The notes under the pieces are model-generated. The model had not been told where the DNA came from, did not search any database, and saw nothing but the letters and a program-made list of their open reading frames with translations. Made by a program: the position numbers and the translations under genes. A stretch of DNA of 59,525 nucleotides. Source: Hespellia sp. Lineage in GTDB: Bacteria > Bacillota > Clostridia > Lachnospirales > Lachnospiraceae. This document shows, piece by piece, positions 1 through 8,622 of the stretch (within the stretch, counting starts at the first letter, position 1; each line of letters begins with the position of its first letter). The stretch is taken from NCBI GenBank assembly GCA_028694105.1, contig JAQUUC010000013.1:1-59525 (forward strand). Reading direction: 5' to 3'.

Positions 1-171
1 CCAAAGTACTTTTATTCAATTTCTATTGTTTTTTTATTTTCTAATTCTTCTCTTTTTGGAATTGTGATTTTTAATAATCCATTAGTAAGACAGATAGAAA
101 ATGAAATTGCCGACTTTGCCTAAACTTTACAAAGAGTTAACGGGTTCTTGCTAGAATCAGAGTTTTTCATT

Positions 172-180
172 TGTTATACT
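172..180 (+). promoter_or_regulatory. Extended -10 promoter candidate for the ABC transporter operon
   Basis: A TGT followed by TATACT forms an extended -10 element about 85 bases upstream of the first gene. A TTGCTA lies upstream at 148-153, but its 21-base spacing is too long for a normal -35. The rest of positions 1-263 is A/T-rich and I see no gene in it. Confidence 0.4.
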
Positions 181-263
181 AAGCGAGCGCCTGAAGTTAA
201 AAGGGCGTACACAAAACAGATATAAAAAATGAAAAGCAAAACAGGTAGAACAGAGGAGAGATT

Positions 264-1367
264 ATGAAGAAAAAAATTATCAGCGTATTATTGGTGAGCG
301 CGATGGTGGCATCATTAGCCGCAGGATGTGGAAGTTCGAAAGCATCAGCGCAGGAGACCGTAGACTTGAACAGTATGACAGTAGATGAAATCGCAGCAAA
401 AGCAAAAGAAGATGGATCAGTGGAATCCGTAGGTATGCCGGATACATGGGCAAACTGGGGTGAGACATGGCAGGAAATTACAGATACATATGGCATCTCA
501 CACACAGATACTGATATGTCTTCTGCGGAAGAGATTTCCTTATTTAAGACAGAAGGTGCAGATGCAACAAAGGATATCGGTGATGTTGGTCAGGCATTCG
601 GACCGGTCGCAGAAGAAGAGGGCGTTACATTAAAGTATAAGACAAGCAACTGGGATACCATTCCGGACTGGGCGAAAGATGATGATGGAGATTGGATCAT
701 CGGATATTACGGAACAATGTCAATCATTACAAATAACAAAATCGTAGACAAAGCGCCTACTTCATTTGATGATATTTTAAATGGTGACTACATGGTAGCA
801 GTCGGTGACGTTGCATCAGCAACACAGGCACAATACGCTGTATTGGCAGCAGCCATTGCATACGGTGGAGACGAGTCTGACATTCAGCCGGGATTAGATT
901 ATTTCAAAAAGCTTGCAGAGCAGGGAAGACTTGACTTAGGTGAATTCACACAGGCACGTATCGAAAAAGGTGAAGTCGGAGTGGCATTCCTTTGGGATTA
1001 CAACGCACTTGGATATCGTGAGCAGTTCGCAGCAAACAATGCAGATGCAGATTTTAATGTATGTATTCCTTCTGAGGCATCGATCCAGAGCGGCTACTGT
1101 ACAATCATCAACGCATACACAAAGAGACCTTATGCAGCAGCAGTTGCAAGAGAATATATCTTAAGCGATGAGGGACAGATCAACCTTGCAAAAGGATATG
1201 CAAAACCGGTTCGTGATGTAGAGCTTCCGGAAGATGTGGCATCAAAACTGTTAGATGACAGCCAGTATACAAATGCAAGAATGGTAGAGGATCAGGAAGC
1301 ATGGGATGCAACTGCAAAGACAATCGGTGCATTATGGCAGGAGCAGGTTGTTGCTTACGCAAAATAG
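264..1367 (+). CDS. ABC transporter substrate-binding lipoprotein (PotD/AfuA-like)
   Basis: This 367-residue protein starts with a lipoprotein signal peptide: a KKK n-region, a hydrophobic core, and a lipobox ending at Cys22. The mature part reads as a periplasmic-binding-protein type 2 fold of the polyamine/iron/aminoalkylphosphonate group, for example the stretch with WANWGETW near the N-terminus and the NAYTKRPYAAAVAREY segment near residue 295. It would be anchored outside the membrane and deliver a solute to the two permeases encoded just downstream. The ribosome site AGAGGAGAG precedes the ATG. A hairpin follows the gene, as is common when the binding protein is made in excess over the permeases. 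The substrate cannot be read from sequence; iron, polyamine and phosphonate are all open. Confidence 0.85.
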   Translation: MKKKIISVLLVSAMVASLAAGCGSSKASAQETVDLNSMTVDEIAAKAKEDGSVESVGMPDTWANWGETWQEITDTYGISHTDTDMSSAEEISLFKTEGADATKDIGDVGQAFGPVAEEEGVTLKYKTSNWDTIPDWAKDDDGDWIIGYYGTMSIITNNKIVDKAPTSFDDILNGDYMVAVGDVASATQAQYAVLAAAIAYGGDESDIQPGLDYFKKLAEQGRLDLGEFTQARIEKGEVGVAFLWDYNALGYREQFAANNADADFNVCIPSEASIQSGYCTIINAYTKRPYAAAVAREYILSDEGQINLAKGYAKPVRDVELPEDVASKLLDDSQYTNARMVEDQEAWDATAKTIGALWQEQVVAYAK

Positions 1368-1406
1368 AGTGACACCGGCACTGTAAATATTGAATAAAGA
1401 GCCGGA

Positions 1407-1438
1407 GGCTGCTGCGAATGCGGCAGCCTTCTTTCTTC
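1407..1438 (+). terminator. Attenuating stem-loop after the binding-protein gene
   Basis: A 9-bp stem (GGCTGCTGC with GCGGCAGCC, one T-G wobble) closes a GAAT loop and is followed by a T-rich run. It lies between the binding-protein gene and the permease genes, so it probably lets only part of the transcripts continue, or protects the upstream mRNA. Confidence 0.7.
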
Positions 1439-1484
1439 AGAAAAGATGGAAAAGAAAACAAATTCTAAAAAGAGGTAAAAAAGG

Positions 1485-2330
1485 ATGAAATCAAAAAAGA
1501 AAGCATATTTATTTGCCATGGTCCCGTTCCTGGCATTATGCATATTGTTTGAAATTATTCCGGTGGTCTATACCATAGTCAGAGGCTTCATGCCGGAGGG
1601 CGGTGCTTTGGGATTCACATTGGATAATTTCACGTACATTTTCACAACGATGCTTTACCGGAGAGCAATCACGAACAGTCTTCTGATTTCTGTATTATCA
1701 GCGCTGCTTGGTATCATTGTTGCATTTATTGGCGCAAAGGCAGTTCATGACGGCGTTGGCAAACTGAGTCAGGCATTTATGAGTATCTTGAACATGGTAT
1801 CGAATTTTTCCGGAGTACCACTGGCATTTGCATATATCATCATGCTTGGAAATATCGGTGTCATGACGATGATCGGTAAGAATTACGGAATCGAATTTCT
1901 TGCGAATTTCCCACTGTATTCTGTTTGGGGACTTCTGCTGATTTATGTGTATTTCCAGATTCCACTTGCAACACTGCTGTTGATTCCTGCGTTCGAGTCG
2001 ATTCGAAATGAATGGAAAGAGGCGGTCGCACTGCTTGGCGGAAATAAACTTACATTTTGGAGAAAAGTCGGAATACCGGTACTTCTTCCAAGTATTTTAG
2101 GAACATTTTCCGTCCTTTTCGCAAATGCGCTGGCAGCCTATGCGTCTGCGTATGCACTGCTGATGAACAACTTGACCCTGCTTCCGATTCGTCTGTCAGA
2201 ACAGTTTGTCGGTGATATTCAGCAGAGACCGGAATTTGGTAGTGCAATCGCTGTCGTCATGATGGTATTCATGGTAATTGCAATTATGATTCAGGATAAA
2301 GTAACACCAAAACAGGGAGAGAAACGATAA
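1485..2330 (+). CDS. ABC transporter permease, first subunit
   Basis: A 281-residue inner-membrane permease of the binding-protein-dependent (PotB-like) type. It has an N-terminal membrane helix near residues 8-28 and several further hydrophobic segments. The cytoplasmic EAA loop sits near residues 175-195 (ESIRNEWKEAVALLGGNKLTFW), where the ATPase docks. AGAGGT lies 10-15 bases before the ATG. Its stop codon overlaps the start of the second permease in the sequence TAATG, which indicates translational coupling and a heterodimeric channel. Confidence 0.87.
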   Translation: MKSKKKAYLFAMVPFLALCILFEIIPVVYTIVRGFMPEGGALGFTLDNFTYIFTTMLYRRAITNSLLISVLSALLGIIVAFIGAKAVHDGVGKLSQAFMSILNMVSNFSGVPLAFAYIIMLGNIGVMTMIGKNYGIEFLANFPLYSVWGLLLIYVYFQIPLATLLLIPAFESIRNEWKEAVALLGGNKLTFWRKVGIPVLLPSILGTFSVLFANALAAYASAYALLMNNLTLLPIRLSEQFVGDIQQRPEFGSAIAVVMMVFMVIAIMIQDKVTPKQGEKR

Positions 2331-3127
2331 TGCAGAAGAAAAAGAACATCGGCGCGAAAATCATCGTAATCGTTGTGATTGCGTATTTACTCCTGCCGTT
2401 ACTTATGACTTTGATTTACTCGTTGTTCAAGGAATGGATTGACGTGGTTCCGACCGGATTTACCTTTGCGGCATATGCAGAGCTTCTGGCGGATCCGGCC
2501 TTCTGGCAGTCGGTTCTGCGAACGGTAATTATATCAGTTATTCCGATTGCGCTCTGTACGGTATTTGTACTTCTGGCAATGTATGTCGTGGTGTTATATC
2601 ATCCGGAATGGGATCGTTTTATGCAGGTTTTATGTACGATTCCATATGCAATTCAAGGCGTTATCCTTCCGATCTGTGTGCTGTCTCTCTATACAGGCGC
2701 ACCGGAGCCACTGAACAATCGTATGGTGATGCTGGTAGCGACTTACATGGTGGTTATTCTTCCTTATGTATATCAGGGAATCCGCAATAACATCGCAGGA
2801 GTTGGTGCAGGAAGACTGATTGAAGCGGCGCAGATGCTCGGTGCAAGTAAACTGTACGCATTTTTCAGAGTCGTGATTCCGAACATCATGAGTGGCGTTA
2901 CCGTATCGGTTATGCTTGCAATGGCAATTGTATTTGGAGATTTCGTTATCATCAATACACTGGCAGGCGGTCATTTTATGACAGCCCAGATGTATATGTA
3001 TGATGTTATGAAGAAATCAGGACAGCGGACCTGCGCAGTTATCATTATATTATTTGTCGTAACCTTACTGATTTCCGGTTTTGCATTTGTGCTTCAGTCA
3101 AAACAGGGAAAGAAGAAAACGAAATAG
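2330..3127 (+). CDS. ABC transporter permease, second subunit
   Basis: A 265-residue permease of the PotC-like type with about six membrane helices. Its EAA-like loop is around residues 160-180 (GRLIEAAQMLGASKLYAFFRVVIPNI). The start codon overlaps the stop of the first permease (TAATG). The C-terminus ends in a lysine-rich cytoplasmic tail. With the preceding gene it should form the membrane channel that receives solute from the lipoprotein at 264-1367. Confidence 0.87.
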   Translation: MQKKKNIGAKIIVIVVIAYLLLPLLMTLIYSLFKEWIDVVPTGFTFAAYAELLADPAFWQSVLRTVIISVIPIALCTVFVLLAMYVVVLYHPEWDRFMQVLCTIPYAIQGVILPICVLSLYTGAPEPLNNRMVMLVATYMVVILPYVYQGIRNNIAGVGAGRLIEAAQMLGASKLYAFFRVVIPNIMSGVTVSVMLAMAIVFGDFVIINTLAGGHFMTAQMYMYDVMKKSGQRTCAVIIILFVVTLLISGFAFVLQSKQGKKKTK

Positions 3128-3154
3128 ATTCATTAGAGAAAGAGGATAAGTAAA

Positions 3155-4159
3155 ATGGCTTATATTGAATTTAAAGATATTGATAAATTTTATGGGAAGA
3201 ACCATGTATTAAGAGGGATTAACCTTGAAATAGAGCAGGGAGATTTTGTGACGCTTCTGGGACCTTCCGGATGTGGAAAAAGTACACTTCTTCGCTGTCT
3301 TGCAGGACTAGAGCAGACATCAGGCGGGAAGATCATTCTGGACGGAGAGGATATCACCCAGAAAGATCCAAAAGACCGTAACATTGGAATGGTATTCCAG
3401 CAGTACAGTTTATTTCCCAATATGACGGTAAAGGAAAACCTTGCATTTGGTCTGAAGCTGCAAAAGCTTCCGGCGAATGAGATTGAGAAGCGTGTTAAGG
3501 ATTCCATTGAGATGGTAGAACTGATGGGGAAAGAGAATGAATATCCAAGTAATCTCTCCGGTGGACAGCAGCAGAGAGTCGCACTCGCAAGAGGAATTGT
3601 GATGCGTCCGAAAGTACTTCTTTTAGACGAGCCACTCAGTGCGATTGATGCAAAGCTTAGAAAATCACTGCAGACCAGTATCCGTGAGATACATAAAGAG
3701 CTTGGACTGACTTCGGTATTCGTTACCCACGATCAGGATGAAGCGATGGTTATGTCTGATGTGATTCATCTGTTCCATGACGGTATCATTGAGCAGTCAG
3801 GAAATCCGGTCAACATTTATACAAAACCGGCGACACCATTCGCGGCAGGATTTATCGGAAACTATAATATTTTAAATCGGGCAGATATGAAAAAACTGAC
3901 CGGAAAAGACTGGGATGGAGACATTGCAATTCGTCCGGAGACACTCATTCTTTCACGCGAACAGATCAGTTCGGGAGAAAGCTACAAGATGCAGGGCGAA
4001 ATTCTTGACCGCGTGCCGAGAGGAAATGTACTTCGTTATAAAGTTCGCACAAACGGTGTGGAGGTGTATGTCGATGTATTATTTAGAAGCGCATCTATGT
4101 ATGAAATCGGAGATACTGCATTTATGGCACTTGCAGATCATAACTGTGTGAGACTGTAG
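3155..4159 (+). CDS. ABC transporter ATP-binding protein (PotA/FbpC-like)
   Basis: A 334-residue importer ATPase. It shows Walker A GPSGCGKST at residues 36-44, the Q-loop around Gln82, the ABC signature LSGGQQQR at 134-141, Walker B ending in LLLDEP at about 155-160, and an H-loop His in VTHDQDEA. The last ~100 residues form a TOBE-like regulatory domain, as in PotA and FbpC. It lies 27 bases after the second permease, preceded by AGAGGATAAG. The nucleotide-binding half is canonical; only the imported solute is unknown. Confidence 0.9.
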   Translation: MAYIEFKDIDKFYGKNHVLRGINLEIEQGDFVTLLGPSGCGKSTLLRCLAGLEQTSGGKIILDGEDITQKDPKDRNIGMVFQQYSLFPNMTVKENLAFGLKLQKLPANEIEKRVKDSIEMVELMGKENEYPSNLSGGQQQRVALARGIVMRPKVLLLDEPLSAIDAKLRKSLQTSIREIHKELGLTSVFVTHDQDEAMVMSDVIHLFHDGIIEQSGNPVNIYTKPATPFAAGFIGNYNILNRADMKKLTGKDWDGDIAIRPETLILSREQISSGESYKMQGEILDRVPRGNVLRYKVRTNGVEVYVDVLFRSASMYEIGDTAFMALADHNCVRL

Positions 4160-4169
4160 GTGAGAGCCC

Positions 4170-4219
4170 GTCAGCAAAGCTGACCGAATCTCGAATCAAG
4201 ACTCGCGAGCGAGTCTTGA
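4170..4219 (+). other. Two adjacent hairpins between the ATPase and PHP genes
   Basis: The first hairpin is GTCAGC-AAA-GCTGAC (4170-4184). The second is a perfect 11-bp inverted repeat, TCAAGACTCGC and GCGAGTCTTGA, separated by GA (4196-4219). No T-run follows the second directly, so it looks more like an mRNA-processing or stability element than a full terminator. Confidence 0.6.
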
Positions 4220-4258
4220 AAATAAGTAACAGAGTTTTTTGTATAGGAGGAGATACGT

Positions 4259-5254
4259 GTGAAAAAAATTACAATACGAGGATTTACAGAAAAAGGGAGC
4301 TGGTATAAAGGAAATCTGCACAGCCACACCGTGAATTCAGACGGAATGCTGACACCGGAGGAATCGGTGAAGCTCTTTAAAGAACACGGATATCATTTTC
4401 TGTGCCTTTCCGAGCATGACAAATATACGGACTACCGAGAGAAATTCAATTGCGATAATTTTATTATCTTGCCGGGAATGGAGGCTTCAGCAGACTTATA
4501 CGATTCAGAAGAGTCGGGTCTGCGCCTGAAGGTGCATCACATTCACGGTATCCTGGGCACGGAGGAAATGTTAAAGAATGCGAAGCTGCCACTGTATGAG
4601 CATAACGATATTCATATCGTTCCGAAATATTACGGAAGCTGGGACGGCGCAAAGGTGGCACAGGAGCTGGCGGATGAGATGACAGATCACGGACTGGTTG
4701 CCACATACAATCATCCAGTCTGGTCCCGTGTGCGCGAGGAGGAATTCATTTACACAAAGAATATCTGGGCATTGGAGATTTTCAATTATAACACCGTAAA
4801 TGAGAGCAATACCGGATATGATGAGACATACTGGGATATCATGCTTCGCGAAGGAATTCAGATGAAGGCATTTGCATCGGATGATAATCACAATGAAGGT
4901 CTGTTCGATGATGCATGCGGCGGATATATTGTCGTGAAGGCAGAGACGCTGACACATGAGGATCTTGTGACAAATATGCTGGCGGGCAATTATTATTCTT
5001 CCTCAGGTCCGGAAATCTATGACTGGGGTATCCGCGATGGTGTCGCTTATGTAGAGTGCAGTCCGGTATACCGCATTGATTTCGTAGCAGGAAATGTAAT
5101 CAATGATGGAATTACGCAATTATGTGATTCCTATGAGGAGACCATTTCCGGCGGCGAGTATGAATTAAAGGGACATGAGACTTATGTGCGTGTAAAATGT
5201 ACAGATAAATATGGAAAAACGGCGTGGAGCAATCCTCTGTATATGGAGTGGTAG
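4259..5254 (+). CDS. PHP-domain metal-dependent phosphoesterase
   Basis: A 331-residue protein starting at GTG, chosen because GGAGGAG lies 6 bases upstream. The N-terminal PHP domain shows the metal-binding motifs: HSHT at residues 21-24, SEHD near 51-54, GMEAS near 74-78, HHIHG, NHPVW and ASDDNHN. The last ~80 residues are a beta-rich tail. PHP proteins hydrolyse phosphate esters with a di- or trinuclear metal site. The gene follows the ABC transporter with only hairpins between and ends in the operon terminator. It therefore probably processes the imported compound, for example a phosphodiester or phosphonate-type substrate. That link is inference. Confidence 0.8.
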   Translation: MKKITIRGFTEKGSWYKGNLHSHTVNSDGMLTPEESVKLFKEHGYHFLCLSEHDKYTDYREKFNCDNFIILPGMEASADLYDSEESGLRLKVHHIHGILGTEEMLKNAKLPLYEHNDIHIVPKYYGSWDGAKVAQELADEMTDHGLVATYNHPVWSRVREEEFIYTKNIWALEIFNYNTVNESNTGYDETYWDIMLREGIQMKAFASDDNHNEGLFDDACGGYIVVKAETLTHEDLVTNMLAGNYYSSSGPEIYDWGIRDGVAYVECSPVYRIDFVAGNVINDGITQLCDSYEETISGGEYELKGHETYVRVKCTDKYGKTAWSNPLYMEW

Positions 5255-5274
5255 GAAATTTCTGTTTTAGAATG

Positions 5275-5306
5275 AGCCTGAAGGTGAAAGCCTTCAGGCT
5301 TTTTGT
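5275..5306 (+). terminator. Rho-independent terminator of the ABC/PHP operon
   Basis: A 10-bp stem (AGCCTGAAGG with CCTTCAGGCT) closes a 6-base loop and is followed by five T. Confidence 0.9.
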
Positions 5307-5327
5307 GTTGAAAATGTATTGTCTACT

Positions 5328-5347
5328 GTCTTGTCAGATGTAAAGAC
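5328..5347 (+). promoter_or_regulatory. Candidate NiaR operator overlapping the nad promoter
   Basis: A perfect inverted repeat, GTCTT-N10-AAGAC, covers the -35 box and spacer of the nad promoter, with a further GTCTA half-site-like sequence just upstream. Its position would let a bound repressor block RNA polymerase. The operon ends in a niaR-like repressor gene, which makes niacin-dependent autoregulation likely (inference). Confidence 0.45.
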
Positions 5348-5359
5348 TTGTGTTATAAT
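5331..5359 (+). promoter_or_regulatory. Sigma-A promoter of the nad operon
   Basis: TTGTCA and TATAAT are separated by 17 bases, and a TGT directly upstream of the -10 adds an extended element. Transcription would start near 5366 and give a leader of about 100 bases before nadA. Confidence 0.85.
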
Positions 5360-5465
5360 AGCCAACTGTAACATTCATTTATCTGTGACGGATTAAAATT
5401 TTCAGAATCAGTCTGAACCGCCACTGGAAAAAGACCATGTATCAGACATGGAGGGGAGGTTTTCA

Positions 5466-6371
5466 ATGTCTTTAACAGAAGAGATCCAGAAGTTAAAAAA
5501 AGAAAAAGACGCAGTTATACTGGCGCACTATTATGTGCCCGGAGAGGTTCAGGACATCGCGGATTATGTAGGTGATTCCTTTTATCTCAGCAAGATTGCG
5601 ACCGAATTAGAACATAAAGTGATTGTATTTGCAGGTGTGGAATTCATGGGTGAGAGCGCTAAGATTCTCAATCCGCAGAAGCGGGTTTTCATGCCGGATG
5701 CGACGGCGGACTGTCCGATGGCACATATGGTGGATGTGAAGCGGATTCAGGAAGTAAGAGAGCAGTATCCGGATGCAGCAGTGGTCTGTTACATCAACTC
5801 AACGGCAGAGACGAAGACATATTCTGATGTGTGCGTCACATCTTCCAACGCAGTGAAAATTGTAAAGAATCTGCCGAATCATGACATCTTCTTTATTCCG
5901 GATCAGCATCTCGGAAGCTATGTGGCGGAGCAGGTGCCGGAGAAACATATGATATTAAATGATGGCTACTGTCCAAGACACCATGTGATTACAGCAGAGC
6001 AGGTAAAGGATGCAAAAGCAGCGCATCCGGATGCATTATTCTTAGCACATCCGGAATGCCCGAAGGAAGTGCTGGACATCGCGGATTATATCGGAAGTAC
6101 CTCGGGTATTATTCAGTATGCGGCAGAGCAGGATGCGAAAGAATACATCATCGGGACTGTTGAGGGTGTGTTCCACGAGCTGAAAAAACGATGTCCGGGC
6201 AAACAGTTCTATACCGTGAAACAGGACCAGATCTGCGTGAACATGATGAAGGTCACTTTGGAAAAGGTGAAAAAATGTTTAGAAGAAGAGTGCAATGAAG
6301 TATTCATTTCCGAGGAGCTTCGGAGAAAGGCAATGGCACCGTTAACAAGGATGCTTGAGATGGCGAAGTAA
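5466..6371 (+). CDS. nadA: Quinolinate synthase NadA
   Basis: This 301-residue enzyme condenses iminoaspartate with dihydroxyacetone phosphate to quinolinate, the second step of de novo NAD synthesis. The three cysteines that hold the [4Fe-4S] cluster are visible at residues 83 (ADCPMA), 169 (GYCPRHH) and 257 (QICVNMM). The HYY motif near the N-terminus and the STAETK loop fit the family. I place the start at 5466, because the GGGGAGG ribosome site lies between the upstream in-frame ATG at 5448 and this one. A small hairpin (CCATGT/ACATGG) sits next to the ribosome site. nadB follows one base after the stop codon. Confidence 0.95.
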   Translation: MSLTEEIQKLKKEKDAVILAHYYVPGEVQDIADYVGDSFYLSKIATELEHKVIVFAGVEFMGESAKILNPQKRVFMPDATADCPMAHMVDVKRIQEVREQYPDAAVVCYINSTAETKTYSDVCVTSSNAVKIVKNLPNHDIFFIPDQHLGSYVAEQVPEKHMILNDGYCPRHHVITAEQVKDAKAAHPDALFLAHPECPKEVLDIADYIGSTSGIIQYAAEQDAKEYIIGTVEGVFHELKKRCPGKQFYTVKQDQICVNMMKVTLEKVKKCLEEECNEVFISEELRRKAMAPLTRMLEMAK

Positions 6372-6372
6372 A

Positions 6373-7689
6373 ATGAAAAAAACAGATGTAGTAATTGTGG
6401 GCAGCGGATGTTCGGGATTGTACTGCGCGCTTCAGCTGCCAAAGGAAAAACAGATTCTGATTGTGACGAAATCACAGGCGGAAAACAGCGACTCATTTCT
6501 CGCTCAGGGCGGGATGTGCATGCTGAGAGATGAAGAAGATTATAAGAGTTATTTTGAAGATACCATGCATGCAGGGCATTATGAAAATGATAAGAAATCC
6601 GTGGAAATCATGATCCGTTCTTCGCAGGACGTAGTGAAAGATTTACTGGATTACGGTGTGCGGTTCCAGAAGGATGATGCGGGGAATCTGATGTTCACAA
6701 GAGAAGGTGCGCACTCACAGAAACGCATTCTGTTCCATGAGGATGTGACCGGAAAAGAAATCACCAGCAATCTGCTCGCGCGGGTGCGGGAACTTCCGAA
6801 TGTGACAGTCATCGAGAACACCACGATGCTTGATATCATCAGCAGGGACAATATCTGCAGTGGAATTGTGGTTGAGAAAGAGAACCACGAGCTGGAGGAA
6901 ATTATTGCGGAGGTCACGGTGATGGCAACCGGCGGTATCGGTGGTTTGTATCAGCATTCTACGAATTTCCACCATTTGACCGGAGACGCGCTTGCGATTG
7001 CACTGCGGCATAAGGTGGAACTGGAAAATATCAATTACATTCAGATTCATCCGACAACACTTTATGCAGATGAAAGCCGGAGCTTCCTCATTTCCGAGTC
7101 TGTGCGGGGAGAGGGTGCGAAGCTGTATGATAAACAGATGAACCGGTTTGTGGATGAACTGCTGCCGCGGGATGTGCTGACGGATGCAATTCTAAAACAG
7201 ATGGAAAAGGACGGGACGGATTTTGTGTGGGAGGATCTGCGGACCATTCCGGAGGATGAGCTGAAGGCACATTTCCCGAATATTGTACAGCACTGTCTGG
7301 AGATGGGATTTGATGTCACGAAAGAATGCATTCCGGTTGTGCCGGCGCAGCATTATTTCATGGGTGGTGTCAAAGTTGATTATAACAGCAAGACCTCCAT
7401 GGAACAGCTGTATGCCGTGGGCGAGACCGCGTGCAACGGTGTCCATGGGAAAAACCGGCTGGCGAGCAATTCACTGCTTGAGAGTCTTGTGTTTGCAAAG
7501 CGTGCGGCGAAGTCCATTGCGGCGGAGAAACCGGCAGCTGTTCAGCTGCCGACAGCGAAAGCGTTGGCGGAAGTCTGTGCGACAGTCAATCTGCAGGACT
7601 ACAAGGATGTGGAGATGCTGGAAAAATCTTACCGCAAGCAGGTAATGGAGGAAATAGAACGGGTAAACAGAGAAAAGGAGATTGGATAA
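6373..7689 (+). CDS. nadB: L-aspartate oxidase NadB
   Basis: A 438-residue flavoprotein that oxidises L-aspartate to iminoaspartate for NadA. The N-terminus carries the FAD dinucleotide motif GSGCSG at residues 10-15. Further family motifs are QGGMC, the HEDVTGKEI region, HPTTL and the FAD-binding NRLASNSLLESLVFAKRAA near the C-terminus. It is shorter than the roughly 540-residue Escherichia coli enzyme because the C-terminal helical extension is reduced, which is common in Clostridia. The start at 6373 is one base after the nadA stop, so translation is probably coupled. An in-frame ATG at 6355 lies inside nadA and lacks support. Confidence 0.94.
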   Translation: MKKTDVVIVGSGCSGLYCALQLPKEKQILIVTKSQAENSDSFLAQGGMCMLRDEEDYKSYFEDTMHAGHYENDKKSVEIMIRSSQDVVKDLLDYGVRFQKDDAGNLMFTREGAHSQKRILFHEDVTGKEITSNLLARVRELPNVTVIENTTMLDIISRDNICSGIVVEKENHELEEIIAEVTVMATGGIGGLYQHSTNFHHLTGDALAIALRHKVELENINYIQIHPTTLYADESRSFLISESVRGEGAKLYDKQMNRFVDELLPRDVLTDAILKQMEKDGTDFVWEDLRTIPEDELKAHFPNIVQHCLEMGFDVTKECIPVVPAQHYFMGGVKVDYNSKTSMEQLYAVGETACNGVHGKNRLASNSLLESLVFAKRAAKSIAAEKPAAVQLPTAKALAEVCATVNLQDYKDVEMLEKSYRKQVMEEIERVNREKEIG

Positions 7690-8583
7690 ATGTTTGATCA
7701 GGTTACAATGAAATTAAATGTAGACCCATTGATTTTAGGGGCATTAAAAGAAGATATCACGAGCGAGGATGTATCGACGAACTGCGTCATGCCGCATGCG
7801 CAGCAGGGCGAGGTAGACCTTATCTGTAAAGAGGACGGAATCATCTGCGGACTGCAGGTGTTCGCGAGAGTGTTTGAGCTGCTGGATGAGCGTGTAAATG
7901 TAGAATTCTATGTAAAAGACGGTGACGAAGTAACAAACGGACAGCCGGTTGGGAAGGTGACCGGAGATATCCGTGTACTGCTCAGCGGGGAGCGCACGGC
8001 ACTGAATTATCTGCAGCGTATGAGTGGAATCGCAACCTATACCCATGGTGTTGCCTCACTTTTAAAAGGCAGCAGAACGAAGCTGCTTGACACCAGAAAA
8101 ACCAGTCCAAACAACCGCATCTTCGAAAAATATTCTGTGCGAATCGGTGGCGGCAATAATCACCGCTATAATCTGACTGACGGTGTCATGCTGAAGGATA
8201 ATCATATTGGTGCAGCCGGCGGTGTCCGTCAGGCTGTCGAGATGGCAAAAGAATACGCACCATTCGTCCGTAAGATCGAGGTAGAAGTCGAAAACCTGGA
8301 AATGGTGACCGAGGCAGTTGCAGCAGGAGCAGATATTATCATGCTCGACAATATGGACTGCGAAAAAATCCGCGAAGCAATGAACATCATCAACGGAAAA
8401 GCTGAAGTTGAAATCTCTGGAAATGTCACCAGAGAAAACATCGCAAAGCTGTCCGGTCTCGGTGTCGATTACATTTCCAGCGGAGCACTGACCCATTCCG
8501 CACCGATACTGGATCTGTCACTTAAAAATCTGCATGCAGTTGGAAAATTAGAAGTTGCCAAAACACATGCAATGTCTATATAA
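7690..8583 (+). CDS. nadC: Nicotinate-nucleotide pyrophosphorylase NadC
   Basis: A 297-residue quinolinate phosphoribosyltransferase, which makes nicotinate mononucleotide from quinolinate and PRPP. Visible motifs are ERTALNYLQRMSGIAT, TRKTSP (substrate-binding Arg/Lys), GGGNNHRYNLTDGVMLKDNH, EVEVEN, MLDNM and the C-terminal EISGNVT and ISSGALTHS loops. The ATG directly follows the nadB stop codon with no gap. PRPP would come from the prs product encoded convergently downstream. Confidence 0.96.
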   Translation: MFDQVTMKLNVDPLILGALKEDITSEDVSTNCVMPHAQQGEVDLICKEDGIICGLQVFARVFELLDERVNVEFYVKDGDEVTNGQPVGKVTGDIRVLLSGERTALNYLQRMSGIATYTHGVASLLKGSRTKLLDTRKTSPNNRIFEKYSVRIGGGNNHRYNLTDGVMLKDNHIGAAGGVRQAVEMAKEYAPFVRKIEVEVENLEMVTEAVAAGADIIMLDNMDCEKIREAMNIINGKAEVEISGNVTRENIAKLSGLGVDYISSGALTHSAPILDLSLKNLHAVGKLEVAKTHAMSI

Positions 8584-8622
8584 TAAGGGTATCAATGATT
8601 AGAGGGAAGAGGAAGATCACAC

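Noticed and set aside
5360-5465. Riboswitch in the nadA leader
   Set aside because: Only two small hairpins are visible and no known NAD or other riboswitch consensus can be recognised.
8062-8496. 144-residue open frame opposite nadC
   Set aside because: No ribosome site or family features; it is the antisense shadow of a well-conserved gene.
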